Shown here piece after piece: positions 44,760 through 53,759 of a stretch of DNA of 64,000 bases. The DNA comes from Alkalibacterium putridalgicola (lineage in GTDB: Bacteria; Bacillota; Bacilli; Lactobacillales; Carnobacteriaceae_A). Position 1 is the first letter of the stretch, and every line of letters begins with the position of its first letter. The notes under the pieces are model-generated. The model did no database searches. It worked only from the letters and a program-made list of their open reading frames with translations, and was not told the origin of the DNA. Made by a program: the position numbers and the translations under genes. The DNA is taken from NCBI RefSeq assembly GCF_900109825.1, contig NZ_FOBL01000013.1, forward strand, positions 1 to 64,000. The letters are read 5' to 3'.

Positions 44760-45516
44760 GGCGCATCGGCACTCCTTTTAATTGGCATAGATCTTTGACT
44801 TCGTGTATGGAGACATCTTCATCGTGGAAAATGGAGGCGGCAAGCCCAGCTGACACATCAGTATTCTGGAAAAGGTCTGCAAAATGCTGGGCATTTCCTG
44901 CACCGCCGGAAGCGATGACCGGGATAGTCACGGTTTCTTTGATTTTTTTAAGCAGTTCGTGGTCAAAGCCCTGCTGCATGCCGTCATAATCCATGCTGGT
45001 GATCAGCAATTCTCCTGCTCCTCGCGCTTCCACTTCCTTGACCCAATCCAGAGCTTTGACCTCGGTTTTTTTCTTGCCGCCGTGGGTGTAGCAGTACCAG
45101 TCCTGATCTGCTTCCTCCCATTTGGCGTCGATGGCGATGCAGATACACTGTGAACCGAATTTTTCGCTGGTTTCATTTATCAGCGACGGATCATTCAAAG
45201 CAGCTGAATTCAAGCTCACTTTATCTGCACCGGCATTCAATACAGCTGAGATATCTTCCGAAGATTTCAGGCCACCCCCGATAGTCATGGGGATGAAGAG
45301 TTCTTTAGCGGTTTCCCGTATAACATCGAGCATCAGGGCATTCCCTGTATGTGTTGCTGAGATATCAAGAAACACCAGCTCATCGGCACCTAATGTATTA
45401 TAACGTTTCGCTAATTCGACTGGATCGCCGATCTCTCGAAGACCTTTAAACTGGATTCCTTTGACGACGACACCATCTCTGACGTCCAGACAAGGGATGA
45501 TACGTTTTTTGATCAT
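44752..45516 (-). CDS. hisF: Imidazole glycerol phosphate synthase subunit HisF
   Basis: A 254-residue TIM-barrel cyclase that uses ammonia from HisH to form imidazole glycerol phosphate and AICAR. RIIPCLDVRDG holds the catalytic aspartate in strand 1, and VFLDISATH, IGGGLKS, VSLNSAAL and IASGGAGN are in order. It is intact, although its partner gene hisH is broken; HisF alone can use free ammonia in vitro in known systems. It overlaps hisA (ATGA) and hisI. Confidence 0.97.
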   Translation of the reverse strand: MIKKRIIPCLDVRDGVVVKGIQFKGLREIGDPVELAKRYNTLGADELVFLDISATHTGNALMLDVIRETAKELFIPMTIGGGLKSSEDISAVLNAGADKVSLNSAALNDPSLINETSEKFGSQCICIAIDAKWEEADQDWYCYTHGGKKKTEVKALDWVKEVEARGAGELLITSMDYDGMQQGFDHELLKKIKETVTIPVIASGGAGNAQHFADLFQNTDVSAGLAASIFHDEDVSIHEVKDLCQLKGVPMRHD

Positions 45517-46200
45517 GAAATTTCCTCCCAGAAAGCTTCTGTATTAGCGGCTTTTCCGACAATGGCCGCTTTAATACCGGCTGTTTCCAGACGTTTCAAA
45601 TCGTTTAAACTGCGTATGCCGCCGGATGCGGTAACTGGGTGAGGGGTCAGATCGGCCAATTTTTCTGTCAGTTCGAAGTTAGGGCCCTGCATTTTCCCGT
45701 CTTTAGAAATGTCCGTATAAATAATGCCTCCCAAAGCAAGCGAAGCCGTTTCTTCAGCAACATCATAAATCGTTTTATCCACGGATTCTGTCCAGCCATT
45801 CACTGCGACCTGATCTTTTTTTGCATCAAGTCCCAGATAGATCTTGCCTGGATAGAGCGTAGTCATTTCTTCCAGCCACTGACTGTCCTGCAGTCCCCGC
45901 GTGCCGACGATGACGTAAGAGGCACCACTGAATAGGTAGTGAACGGATACCACCCCCGATTTCGACAGGGGAAGTACTGGATTCGATCAATTCCTTGATG
46001 AACGTTTTGTCGCTGGGTTTTTTGTGTAAGGCACCCATGAGATCAACGATATGGATGCGTGTGACCTGTTTGAATCGATTGTAAAAAGAGATGGCTTCTT
46101 TCGGGGACCGTTTCATGACTTCTTTTGAATCATAAACGCCCTCAGTCAGGCGTACACTCTGCTGATCGATCAAATCGATCGTCGGCCAGATTTCTATCAT
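45513..46200 (-). pseudogene. hisA: hisA, broken: phosphoribosylformimino isomerase
   Basis: Two frames of one HisA (step 4, ProFAR isomerase) are visible. The N-terminal part runs from 46200 with MIEIWPTIDLIDQQSVRLTEG to EIGGGIRS. The rest continues in another frame from YLFSGASYVIVGTRG to the stop at 45513, with LGLDAKKD and ASGGIRSLNDL. At about 45940-45950 roughly six residues between GGGIRS and YLFSG are missing together with the frame, pointing to a deletion of about 17 bases (length inferred from relatives). The active-site Asp residues lie on both sides, so the split protein should be inactive. Confidence 0.88.
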
Positions 46201-46775
46201 AATTTAAAACCGCCTTTCAAAGCCTGATCAAGGATGTGAAGACCCTGGTCACCACTTTTTTCCGGGTGAAACTGGATACCGATCAGATTGTCTTTCTGTA
46301 CGATAGCGACAACAGGATCTCCATAATTTGCTGTGGCAACAATATTTTCATCTGTGTGTACTTTGTATGAATGGATAAAGTACACATCCCCTTGTAAAGA
46401 AGGAAGGATGAATTCAGTTTATTCCATCCCAGATGAGGAACGGGAAGCGACCCTGTGATTTTTTTGACTGTCCCCGGAAGATATCCCAACCCGTCCGCAT
46501 CTCCTTCTTCACTGTGCTCAAAAAGAAGCTGCATCCCTAGACAGTTTCCGATAAAGGGTTTCTGCTTTTTTTATTCAGTCAATACGGGGACCAGATCGAG
46601 TTCGTTTAAACGGTTCATGGCATCTTTAAAATGTCCGACACCAGGGAGTATGATCGTATCAGCCGCTTTTTAGTTTAGTGACATCATGTGTTACAACTGA
46701 CTCATATCCCAAATAGTGAAGCGCGTTAGACAAGTTGGCGATATTACCTAGACCGTAATCTACAATGGCAATCAT
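46197..46775 (-). pseudogene. hisH: hisH, multiply broken: glutamine amidotransferase subunit
   Basis: The HisH sequence can be read across three lesions. It starts at 46775 (IAIVDYGLGNIANLSNAL). A one-base insertion near 46663 (GCGGCTGAT) brings a TGA at 46659-46661. The next frame (ADTIILPGVGHF) meets TAA at 46571-46573 next to an A7 run, then continues with [19 protein letters not shown], the amidase cysteine region. A further shift near 46396-46409 leads to VYFIHSYK and IQFHPEKSGDQG. The catalytic Cys, His and Glu codons survive, but no intact reading exists. HisH supplies ammonia to HisF. Confidence 0.9.
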
Positions 46776-47353
46776 TCTTCAATGACTCCTTTCGAAGAGG
46801 GGAGTCTGGAAACATCCGAAGACTGCGATGCTTTTCTCAAAGCCTGAGCAAAAGACTTGAACAGGGCTTTGATTTCATGATGGGTATTTCCGCCACGTAA
46901 AAGATCCATGTGCACGGTCAGTCGGGCATGCATAGTCAGAGCATAGAAAAATTCTTTGACCAGCTGAACATCAAATCTTCCCACTTTCTGGCTGGAAAAA
47001 TCCGCATCAAAATGCAGATAGGGACGACCGCTGATATCAACAACCGTCCGGGCCAACGTCTCATCCATCGGCACATAGGCAGTTCCGTAACGTTCGATCG
47101 ATGACTTGTCCTGATTCAATTCGGCAATGGCCTGCCCGAGCAGGATACCGATATCTTCGGTCGTGTGATGATCGTCGACCTCTGTATCACCGTCAACTGT
47201 GACATCCAAAATGTAATGTCCGTGAAAGGCAAACAGGTCCAGCATGTGATTCAAAAAGCCCACACCTGTATCGATCGATGATTCTTTCAATCCTTTGTCT
47301 ACACTTAGTCTGATTTTTGTTTCTTTTGTATTGCGTTCTTTGGTTACAGTCAT
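46772..47353 (-). CDS. hisB: Imidazoleglycerol-phosphate dehydratase HisB
   Basis: A 193-residue monofunctional dehydratase (step 6) with metal-binding HxxxHH-type motifs: GVGFLNHMLDLFAFHG, DVDDHHTTEDIG-like EVDDHHTTEDIG, and GGNTHHEIKALFKSFA. It lacks the phosphatase domain of enteric HisB, consistent with a separate hisJ. It overlaps hisC by four bases and the hisH start by four bases, so the operon is translationally coupled. Confidence 0.97.
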   Translation of the reverse strand: MTVTKERNTKETKIRLSVDKGLKESSIDTGVGFLNHMLDLFAFHGHYILDVTVDGDTEVDDHHTTEDIGILLGQAIAELNQDKSSIERYGTAYVPMDETLARTVVDISGRPYLHFDADFSSQKVGRFDVQLVKEFFYALTMHARLTVHMDLLRGGNTHHEIKALFKSFAQALRKASQSSDVSRLPSSKGVIEE

Positions 47354-48348
47354 TGAGAGTCACTCCATTTTCTGACGATTTGTCTGAGCTCTTTCATTTC
47401 TTCAGTGGTTGCGATCGAATATCTCACGGCTTCTTTGAGCGTCGGATGATCCGATTCGGGATACAATTTAGGCTGAAAGCCGTGCTGCTTAACATAAGCT
47501 CCCAGCTCCAGTGCTTTTTTTCCATGTGTGAATAAAAAGTTCGTATGGCTTTTCAGTATGCTGATATGTTCTCCCGCTTCTTCATGAAAGATTAGCTGAA
47601 GTTCTTTTGCCAGCTTGCGGTTCAATGCAATAAAGTCACTGAGTCTCTCCGGCTGATTCAGTAAATAATGAGCAATATTTAAAGAAAACGTATTGAGCGG
47701 GTAAGGATGCGCTATGGAATTCAGAACATTCATTGTTTTTTCAGTCGACATGGCAACACCGATCCTCAACCCCGCCAGCCCGTAAACTTTGGAAAGCGTA
47801 CGAAAGCGAATGACATGATCGCCTTCCGGATAAGAGGGAAGCTCTTCCAGAAATTCGGCGTAGGCTTCATCAATGATCAGGTAGCCTTTTACTTCTTCCA
47901 TCAATTCTGCAGCTTTTTCAATGAATTCGACCGGATGCATCATGCCAAACGGATTGTTCGGCTGTGAGAAAATGAAGACGGAAGGGCGGTACTCTTTTAT
48001 TTTCTCAAAGACTTCTTCATAGTCAAAAGTCATGTCTGCCTTGGCATCCACTTTGATCAGGGGACGCTTGAACTGGATGGCGTATTCTTCATACATGACA
48101 AAATCCGGATCTAAAATCAAGGCAGGGCCTTCACCTAATATGATCATGGCTTTTTGGATCCATTCATCAGAGCCGTTCGCAAAAGAGACTAAATGGGGAT
48201 CCAGTCCATTATAGGCAGCATAGCTTTCCTGCAGCTTCTCGTACTCATTATCCGCATACTTATTGAAGTGTGTGTCTATTGCGAGAGCGCTGATTTCATC
48301 TTCAGCCAGTGCTCTATAAGGACTTTCATTTTTATCTATACGTATCAT
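47350..48348 (-). CDS. hisC: Histidinol-phosphate aminotransferase HisC
   Basis: A 332-residue PLP-dependent class I/II aminotransferase (step 7). The Schiff-base lysine is in RTLSKVYGLAGLRIG, the pocket residues are in FSQPNNPFG and IIDEAYAEF, and the N-terminal IRIDKNESPY is characteristic. It is about 20 residues shorter than typical HisC. It sits between hisD and hisB, an insertion relative to the Bacillus subtilis order. It overlaps hisD by four bases. Confidence 0.95.
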   Translation of the reverse strand: MIRIDKNESPYRALAEDEISALAIDTHFNKYADNEYEKLQESYAAYNGLDPHLVSFANGSDEWIQKAMIILGEGPALILDPDFVMYEEYAIQFKRPLIKVDAKADMTFDYEEVFEKIKEYRPSVFIFSQPNNPFGMMHPVEFIEKAAELMEEVKGYLIIDEAYAEFLEELPSYPEGDHVIRFRTLSKVYGLAGLRIGVAMSTEKTMNVLNSIAHPYPLNTFSLNIAHYLLNQPERLSDFIALNRKLAKELQLIFHEEAGEHISILKSHTNFLFTHGKKALELGAYVKQHGFQPKLYPESDHPTLKEAVRYSIATTEEMKELRQIVRKWSDSQ

Positions 48349-49595
48349 TTGTTTTCCTCCATTCGACAGGCTAATGAATCATGGTGGGCCTGCAGTGATT
48401 CCTCCAGAGCTAGACGCATACCGCTTGGAGCCATGTGCTTGAACGACTCTTCTTTCAATGCAATGATCGAATTGGTCCGCAAAAAATCATTGACCGTCAG
48501 ACCGCTGCTGAAACGTGCGGTACCTCCTGTTGGTAAAACGTGACTGGGTCCTGCCACATAGTCACCGATGGCTTCTGGAGAATAGTCACCGATGAATAAA
48601 GCGCCGGCTGTATTGATGCGATCGATATAGGAACTGGCATCTTTCGTTTGAATGGATACATGTTCACCTGCGATGGTATTGACGCAGTCGATGGTTTCTT
48701 CTTTATCAGCTGTCAGAATAGAGTAGTGATGATCTCTGAGACTGGTTTTTATAATAGCGGTACGGGGCTGGTCATCGACCAGATCATCGACTTTTTGCTG
48801 GATCTCTTCAAGTTTTTCCTTGCTTTCACTGATAAGGAATGTACGGGCGAGTACATCATGTTCAGCTTGAGCAAGCAGGTCGTAAGCGACATAATCTGCA
48901 CGTGTGTCCTCATCAGCAACCACAACGATCTCACTTGGCCCTGCAATCGAGTCGATACCGACATCACCGTAGACCATTTTCTTGGCTAAGGCAACATACT
49001 GATTACCTGGCCCTGCGATTTTATCAACGGCCGGAATGCTTTCTGTTCCATAAGCTAAAGCGGCAATGGCCTGTGCGCCACCGACTTGAAAGACACGATC
49101 GACTTTAGCGATATGGCATGCCGCAAGGATCGCCTGATTCACTCCACCTTTTTGGGGTGGTGTCGTCACAATGATTTCATTAACACCTGCGACCTTTGCT
49201 AAAACTGCTGTCATCAAGACGGTCGAAACCAGGGGGGCGGTTCCTCCAGGGACATAGATGCCGACACGATTCAGTGGATGTACTTTCTGATAAAGCTCCG
49301 ATGTTTTACCGTCTGAGATTTTTATAGACTGCTGATAATCCCATATATTTTGATAGGCCAGTTCTAAAGATGTTCTTAATTCATCCTCAATGGCATGATA
49401 GGCTGATTCAAGCTCAGTCTGCATGACTTCAAGTGTATCCAGTTTGACGTTGACGAATGTTTCAGAATAATCATAGAGAGCCTGATCTTTGTTCTCCTGC
49501 ACTGATTGGATGATCGTCATGACTTGTTTCAATTTATCCCAATCTGTTTTATTCGTTGAAGCGATCACTTCTTTGAATGAATTGAATGTATACAT
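48345..49595 (-). CDS. hisD: Histidinol dehydrogenase HisD
   Basis: A 416-residue zinc-dependent NAD enzyme for the last two oxidations to histidine. Signatures are YVPGGTAPLVSTVLM, GIDSIAGPSEIVVVAD (catalytic loop with AQAEHD following) and GPSHVLPTGG near the C-terminal zinc histidine. Full length and intact. ATG start at 49595, a few bases after the end of hisG. Confidence 0.97.
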   Translation of the reverse strand: MYTFNSFKEVIASTNKTDWDKLKQVMTIIQSVQENKDQALYDYSETFVNVKLDTLEVMQTELESAYHAIEDELRTSLELAYQNIWDYQQSIKISDGKTSELYQKVHPLNRVGIYVPGGTAPLVSTVLMTAVLAKVAGVNEIIVTTPPQKGGVNQAILAACHIAKVDRVFQVGGAQAIAALAYGTESIPAVDKIAGPGNQYVALAKKMVYGDVGIDSIAGPSEIVVVADEDTRADYVAYDLLAQAEHDVLARTFLISESKEKLEEIQQKVDDLVDDQPRTAIIKTSLRDHHYSILTADKEETIDCVNTIAGEHVSIQTKDASSYIDRINTAGALFIGDYSPEAIGDYVAGPSHVLPTGGTARFSSGLTVNDFLRTNSIIALKEESFKHMAPSGMRLALEESLQAHHDSLACRMEENK

Positions 49596-49600
49596 ATCAT

Positions 49601-50206
49601 CTAACCTCGCTTTTTTAATTGATTTATGATTGATTGTATTTCTGTATTTTTTGAAAAGAATGCGTGTTTGTTGGCTATCAGCCGCGCATTGATATGATCC
49701 AGACAGACTTGTTCCTCCAGACCATTTTCCCGGAGAGTGGTTCCCGTCTGAACGATATCCATAATGGCATCAGCCATATCGATCTTAGCGGCCAGTTCCA
49801 CAGACCCTTTCAAGGGAATGATTTTAACGGGCTGTCTGATGGAGTCAAAGTAGTCCTGTGTATATTTGACATATTTCGTTGCGACGATCGGATACGTATC
49901 TTTTTCTGATTTTGCCGCCAGCGCAAAGTGACAGTAACCGAAAGGCAGATCCATCAGGTTATTTATCTGACGGTTCTGCTCATAGAGAACATCACTTCCA
50001 GTGATACCCAGATCGGCAACGCCTTCTTCGACATAAACCGGTACATCTTCACCCTTCACTAACAGGAAACGGGTGTCTTTTTTCTCGATCAACAGTTCTC
50101 TCGAGATGGATTCAAGCGCAGTGTACCACTGTCTTAATTTCTGTTGCTTCAAAAAAGCTATAAAATCTTCTAGTTGTCTCCCTTTAGATAGTGCAATGGT
50201 TATCAC
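49601..50206 (-). CDS. hisG: ATP phosphoribosyltransferase HisG, short form
   Basis: A 201-residue catalytic subunit of the first histidine enzyme. The short form lacks the C-terminal histidine-binding domain and needs HisZ, encoded just upstream. ALSKGR, GVADLGITGSDVL, and the PRPP loop DIVQTGTTLRENGL are in place. It starts at GTG 50206, overlapping the hisZ stop (GTGA). Confidence 0.96.
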   Translation of the reverse strand: MITIALSKGRQLEDFIAFLKQQKLRQWYTALESISRELLIEKKDTRFLLVKGEDVPVYVEEGVADLGITGSDVLYEQNRQINNLMDLPFGYCHFALAAKSEKDTYPIVATKYVKYTQDYFDSIRQPVKIIPLKGSVELAAKIDMADAIMDIVQTGTTLRENGLEEQVCLDHINARLIANKHAFFSKNTEIQSIINQLKKRG

Positions 50207-51078
50207 GATGATTTTCCTCTCTGAACATTAGTCTTTAAAAATAAGCTGGATAAATTAATAGCCATACCGAATGCCCGGGTAGGGCTGGAGTACTGTCCGC
50301 CGGTCAAAACAGGTTCAACGGAGTAGTCGGCATAGAATTGCAAAAAGATACCTTTATAATAAGATTGGGGAGGGATGGAAAACAGGTCGCAGTAAACGAC
50401 CCGGATATTGTTTTCAATAAGCTGATCCTGCCAGCGCTGAATCTCTTCCACAGGTTTTCTTAAATCGGGGAAATATTCTTTTGCATAATCCAGCTGATCT
50501 GGTACCGGCTGACTCATGAGTCTGACGACTGGATGTGAGTCACCCAGTCTTTTGGTCAGTCCATCCAGGTTGCGTTCACCAAGATACTGCATGATCTCGG
50601 AGTTCTGACGTTCACTTTTAGACAAAAGTTTTTTCAGCAGGGAATAGTGACTGATCACAGCAACATCCAGAGAGAGAGCAAGATTTTCCTTGATATATTG
50701 GAGAAGGTCCTGCATTGTAGAGAGCTGTCGGGAAATGTCATCTGTAAAAATTTCCATTCCAAACTGCATTTTTTCTTGATCCATAGGAAAAACCGGACCG
50801 GAGTAGGCGATTTTATCCGTTTGCAGTTTGTATTTTTTTCTATAACGCACGATGGCATCAGTCCAGTCGCTTCGCAGCGATAAGAGTGAATCACCTGCCT
50901 GCCAAATGTGTCTTGATTTCATCATTTTCAGATCATCTTCTGAAAGCCGGTCCCATTCGAATCGTTCCAGTAGAGACAAATCCAGCAAATCATATCCTAA
51001 GAAATGGAAACGATGAAGAAAATCCATTTCTTTGCGCTTTTTCTCTAATAAATACTGACTATTTTTCTCAAGACTCAT
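50203..51078 (-). CDS. hisZ: ATP phosphoribosyltransferase regulatory subunit HisZ
   Basis: A 291-residue class II aminoacyl-tRNA-synthetase-like protein that forms the HisG-HisZ octamer and senses histidine. AYSGPVF-like IAYSGPVF, and YSSPTRAFGMAINLSSL near the C-terminus, correspond to motif 2 and 3 regions of HisRS-like proteins. The start at 51078 is chosen because GAGGAG lies seven bases upstream; an ATG at 51099 would include it. First gene of the operon. Confidence 0.92.
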   Translation of the reverse strand: MSLEKNSQYLLEKKRKEMDFLHRFHFLGYDLLDLSLLERFEWDRLSEDDLKMMKSRHIWQAGDSLLSLRSDWTDAIVRYRKKYKLQTDKIAYSGPVFPMDQEKMQFGMEIFTDDISRQLSTMQDLLQYIKENLALSLDVAVISHYSLLKKLLSKSERQNSEIMQYLGERNLDGLTKRLGDSHPVVRLMSQPVPDQLDYAKEYFPDLRKPVEEIQRWQDQLIENNIRVVYCDLFSIPPQSYYKGIFLQFYADYSVEPVLTGGQYSSPTRAFGMAINLSSLFLKTNVQRGKSS

Positions 51079-51119
51079 CCAGCAGCTCCTCATTTCCATT
51101 TATTTATTATTTTGATACA

Positions 51120-51147
51120 ATGATTTTATATTATAATATAAAATCAT
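51120..51147. promoter_or_regulatory. 28-bp perfect palindrome in the hisZ/hisJ divergent promoter region
   Basis: The 28 bases read the same on both strands (ATGATTTTATATTA as left half). The centre contains TATAAT-like -10 sequences on each strand, and TTGATA lies at 51112. It sits midway between the divergent hisZ and hisJ starts, an ideal place for a shared operator. No T-box-like leader is present. Confidence 0.55.
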
Positions 51148-51220
51148 ATAGATTAGAAAATTTTAATATAAAAGATGTTTTTATGAAAGATTTCAAATTT
51201 GAAGGTTTGGAGAAGATCAG

Positions 51221-52006
51221 ATGACAGGAGACAATCATGTTCATACTCATTTCTGTCCTCATGGCAGCGAGGACGAGATGGAAGCCTATATCAAGACAGC
51301 ATTGAGTAAAGGATTGAAGCAGCTCACGTTTACTGAGCATGCGCCGCTTCCAATAGAAGACACCACACCTCAAAAAGACAGTGCCATGAGAGCTGAAGAT
51401 GTTGAAGCCTACTTGAAACGGGGCGAAGACCTGAAAGAAAAATACAAAGAAAAGATCACTATAAATACTGGATTCGAGATCGATTATTTAGAAGGGATGG
51501 AGGAAGAAACGAAAACATTCCTGCAACGCTATCCTGAAACAGTACCGCATTCTATATTGAGTGTCCATTTTTTAAAGATACCGGATTCCGGTTACTTCTG
51601 TATCGATTACAGTAAAGAGGAATTCCTGAAAAAAATGAAAGAAACCGGTTATGAAAAATTAACCACATTGTATGAGGAAACACTCATGAAGGCTCTGGCG
51701 GTTCCTTATGGCAAATGGACCCCTAAAAGGATCGGTCATATCACCTTGATAAATAAGTTTAGTGAAGCTCATGACCATCAAGATACGGTCAACTGGGAAG
51801 TTATACTGGAACAGGTGAAAAATAACGGGTATGATCTGGATTATAACTTTGCTGGAATAGACAAACCTTACTATAAAAAGACCTATCCTGACGCAGCACT
51901 TGTTGAACGAGCCGTAAAAAAAGGCATCTGGCTAGTTTATGGCTCGGATGCACATCAGTCAAAAGATATTGGAAGATATTTTGAAAGGGGAATGAATAAT
52001 GGATAA
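51221..52006 (+). CDS. hisJ: Histidinol-phosphatase, PHP/HisJ type
   Basis: A 261-residue PHP-domain phosphatase (histidine step 8). The metal-binding motifs are DNHVHTHFCPHG, FTEHAP, GFEID, SVHFL and GSDAHQSKDIG. It is transcribed divergently from hisZGDCB and completes the pathway that monofunctional HisB leaves open. The ribosome site is TTGGAGA. It overlaps the next small gene by eight bases. Confidence 0.94.
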   Translation: MTGDNHVHTHFCPHGSEDEMEAYIKTALSKGLKQLTFTEHAPLPIEDTTPQKDSAMRAEDVEAYLKRGEDLKEKYKEKITINTGFEIDYLEGMEEETKTFLQRYPETVPHSILSVHFLKIPDSGYFCIDYSKEEFLKKMKETGYEKLTTLYEETLMKALAVPYGKWTPKRIGHITLINKFSEAHDHQDTVNWEVILEQVKNNGYDLDYNFAGIDKPYYKKTYPDAALVERAVKKGIWLVYGSDAHQSKDIGRYFERGMNNG

Positions 52007-52220
52007 AATTTCATACGAGGTAGTCGAACATCTTGCCGTTCTTTCTGAAACACCCAAAGGATGGAAGAAAGAGCTGAATTTAGTGAGCTGGAATAACCGC
52101 CCGCCGAAGTTTGACATCAGAGAGTGGAGTCCGGATCACACGAAAATGAGCAAGGGACTGACGTTCAACAATGATGAATTAGCTCAGCTGAAAAAGGTAC
52201 TATCTGAAATCGATCTCTAA
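51999..52220 (+). CDS. ydbC: YdbC/PC4-family single-strand-DNA-binding-like protein
   Basis: A 73-residue protein matching YdbC-type bacterial PC4 homologues: NLVSWNNRPPKFDIREWSPDH followed by GLTFNNDELAQLKKVL, of which WNNRPPKFDIREW is most diagnostic. PC4-like proteins bind single-stranded DNA as dimers. It starts inside the last codons of hisJ, so expression is coupled, but a histidine role is not implied. Confidence 0.9.
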   Translation: MDKISYEVVEHLAVLSETPKGWKKELNLVSWNNRPPKFDIREWSPDHTKMSKGLTFNNDELAQLKKVLSEIDL

Positions 52221-52293
52221 ATGAATTGGAAAAAGGGATGACAGATTTGTTATAATCGAATATAATATATACTTTTATCAAGGGAGCGATAAA

Positions 52294-53100
52294 ATGGAAC
52301 ATGTACGCTTGAACAATGGTACAACAATGCCTTACTTAGGAACAGGGACAAATACGTATGGGAAGGAGAATAATGACTATAACGGTGACCTGAATGGCGA
52401 TTTTTCTGCTTTGGAGTCGGCGATAAAAATGGGTTACCGATTGATCGATACGGCTATATCCTACAGGAATGAAGCGGGAGTAGGAAAAACAGTCAAAGAA
52501 AGTGGTATCGACCGCAGTGAATTCTACCTCACTACCAAGATTCCTCCTCAGGATGACTATGTAAAAGACAAACAGACGGTAAGAAAGACGCTGAATCAGA
52601 GCCTTAAAAACTTGCAGAGTGACTATATCGATTTATATCTCATTCATAAACCGATCGAAGATGAAGATAAATTGAAATTGACATGGGAAGTACTGGAAGA
52701 ATTTGTAGGAAAAGGAAAAATCAGAACGATCGGCGTGTCAAATTTTACGAATGAGGATTTGGAAAAACTGGGCCAGTTTGCCACGATCAAACCGGCTGTT
52801 AATCAGATCAAGTCTAATCCTGTAGAATGGAATAATGAATGGATCAAATTTATGCTTGATCGTGACATCAGACCGCAGGCTTGGGGACCGATGAAAACGA
52901 CAGAACAACACCGTGACGTTTTAGCTGAAATTGGTGAACGTTATGGCAAAACGTGGGCACAGGTCCTGCTTCGCTATCAGACCCAGAGAGGCATCATCGT
53001 CATCCCGAAATCTCATGATCCCAAAAATCAGAAAGCTAATCTGGAAAGTCTGGACTTTCTGCTCTCTGATGATGATATGAAAAAAATAACTCAGCTGTAA
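52294..53100 (+). CDS. Aldo/keto reductase
   Basis: A 268-residue NADPH aldo/keto reductase. Tetrad: Asp52, Tyr57, Lys82, His118 (LIDTAISYRNE, TTKIP, LIHKP). It ends with VIPKSHDPKNQKANLESL, the coenzyme 2'-phosphate-binding region. Compared with the enzyme at 3277 it has an extra loop (YGKENNDYNGDLNGD) near the N-terminus, so it is a separate subfamily and not a recent duplicate. AAGGGAGCG precedes the ATG. Confidence 0.92.
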   Translation: MEHVRLNNGTTMPYLGTGTNTYGKENNDYNGDLNGDFSALESAIKMGYRLIDTAISYRNEAGVGKTVKESGIDRSEFYLTTKIPPQDDYVKDKQTVRKTLNQSLKNLQSDYIDLYLIHKPIEDEDKLKLTWEVLEEFVGKGKIRTIGVSNFTNEDLEKLGQFATIKPAVNQIKSNPVEWNNEWIKFMLDRDIRPQAWGPMKTTEQHRDVLAEIGERYGKTWAQVLLRYQTQRGIIVIPKSHDPKNQKANLESLDFLLSDDDMKKITQL

Positions 53101-53107
53101 AATGTAA

Positions 53108-53146
53108 AACAGGGTATTCTCCTCTTAAAGAGGAAAATACCCTGTT
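53108..53146. terminator. Bidirectional terminator
   Basis: AACAGGGTATT (53108-53118) pairs with AATACCCTGTT (53136-53146), with an inner CCTCTT/AAGAGG stem, between convergent genes. Confidence 0.85.
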
Positions 53147-53156
53147 ATTAACTTGT

Positions 53157-53759
53157 TCAGGAAGAGGTAGTGAGTGCCTGCTTAGCCAGTTCATCTGCTC
53201 TTTCGTTATAAATGACGCCAGTGTGAGCTTTTACTTTCACAAAAGAGATGTTTATCTTGTTTTTAAAAGCTTTAAAGAACTTAACATAATCCTTGGATAC
53301 TGTTTTATTTGCCTTCCACTGCCCCGTTGCCCACATTTCGATGCCCAGATAGTCATAATAGATGATGATATCTTTGTAACTGTTGTCGATTGCCCACTTG
53401 ATAGCGTTTAATGCACCAAAACATTCTCCGGCTATCTGGAAACTTTCTGCATATTCAGGATCGCGTGCTGAATTATTCAGTTCTGCCAGAACCTTGTTGT
53501 TTTTAAGTAACACCACTCCATAGCTGTAAGTCTGTGTTCGCTTGTCAAAAGAACCATCAACGTAGGCAACAAGTGAATCTGGCGTGACCAGACTGGGTGT
53601 TTCCAAGTCACCATTTACATATTCCTGTGCTTCGCGTTCAGTCTGAAACGATTTAAACTGAGCGCTGGGATATCCTGACACTTGTTTTTGAGCGTCCGGC
53701 CAAGTAGAATATATACCCGGCTTGCGTCCTTTTTTTACTGCGTAATATTTTTTCGGCAT
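53157..53759 (-). CDS. Ribonuclease H with viroplasmin (RNase HI-like) N-terminal domain
   Basis: A 200-residue protein. The N-terminal caulimovirus viroplasmin/RNase HI hybrid-binding domain (about 1-45: KKYYAVKKGRKPGIYSTWPDAQKQV) is followed by a type I RNase H domain (about 60-200). The catalytic acids are in AYVDGSF, GECFGALNAI, IIYYDYLGIE and NERADELAKQA. It degrades RNA in RNA/DNA hybrids. Start 53759 is selected by GAAGGAGAAG upstream. Confidence 0.92.
   Translation of the reverse strand: MPKKYYAVKKGRKPGIYSTWPDAQKQVSGYPSAQFKSFQTEREAQEYVNGDLETPSLVTPDSLVAYVDGSFDKRTQTYSYGVVLLKNNKVLAELNNSARDPEYAESFQIAGECFGALNAIKWAIDNSYKDIIIYYDYLGIEMWATGQWKANKTVSKDYVKFFKAFKNKINISFVKVKAHTGVIYNERADELAKQALTTSS

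Noticed and set aside
51079-51220. T-box or histidine riboswitch leader for the his operon
   Set aside because: The space before hisZ is too short and lacks a specifier hairpin or T-box sequence; only the palindrome is notable.
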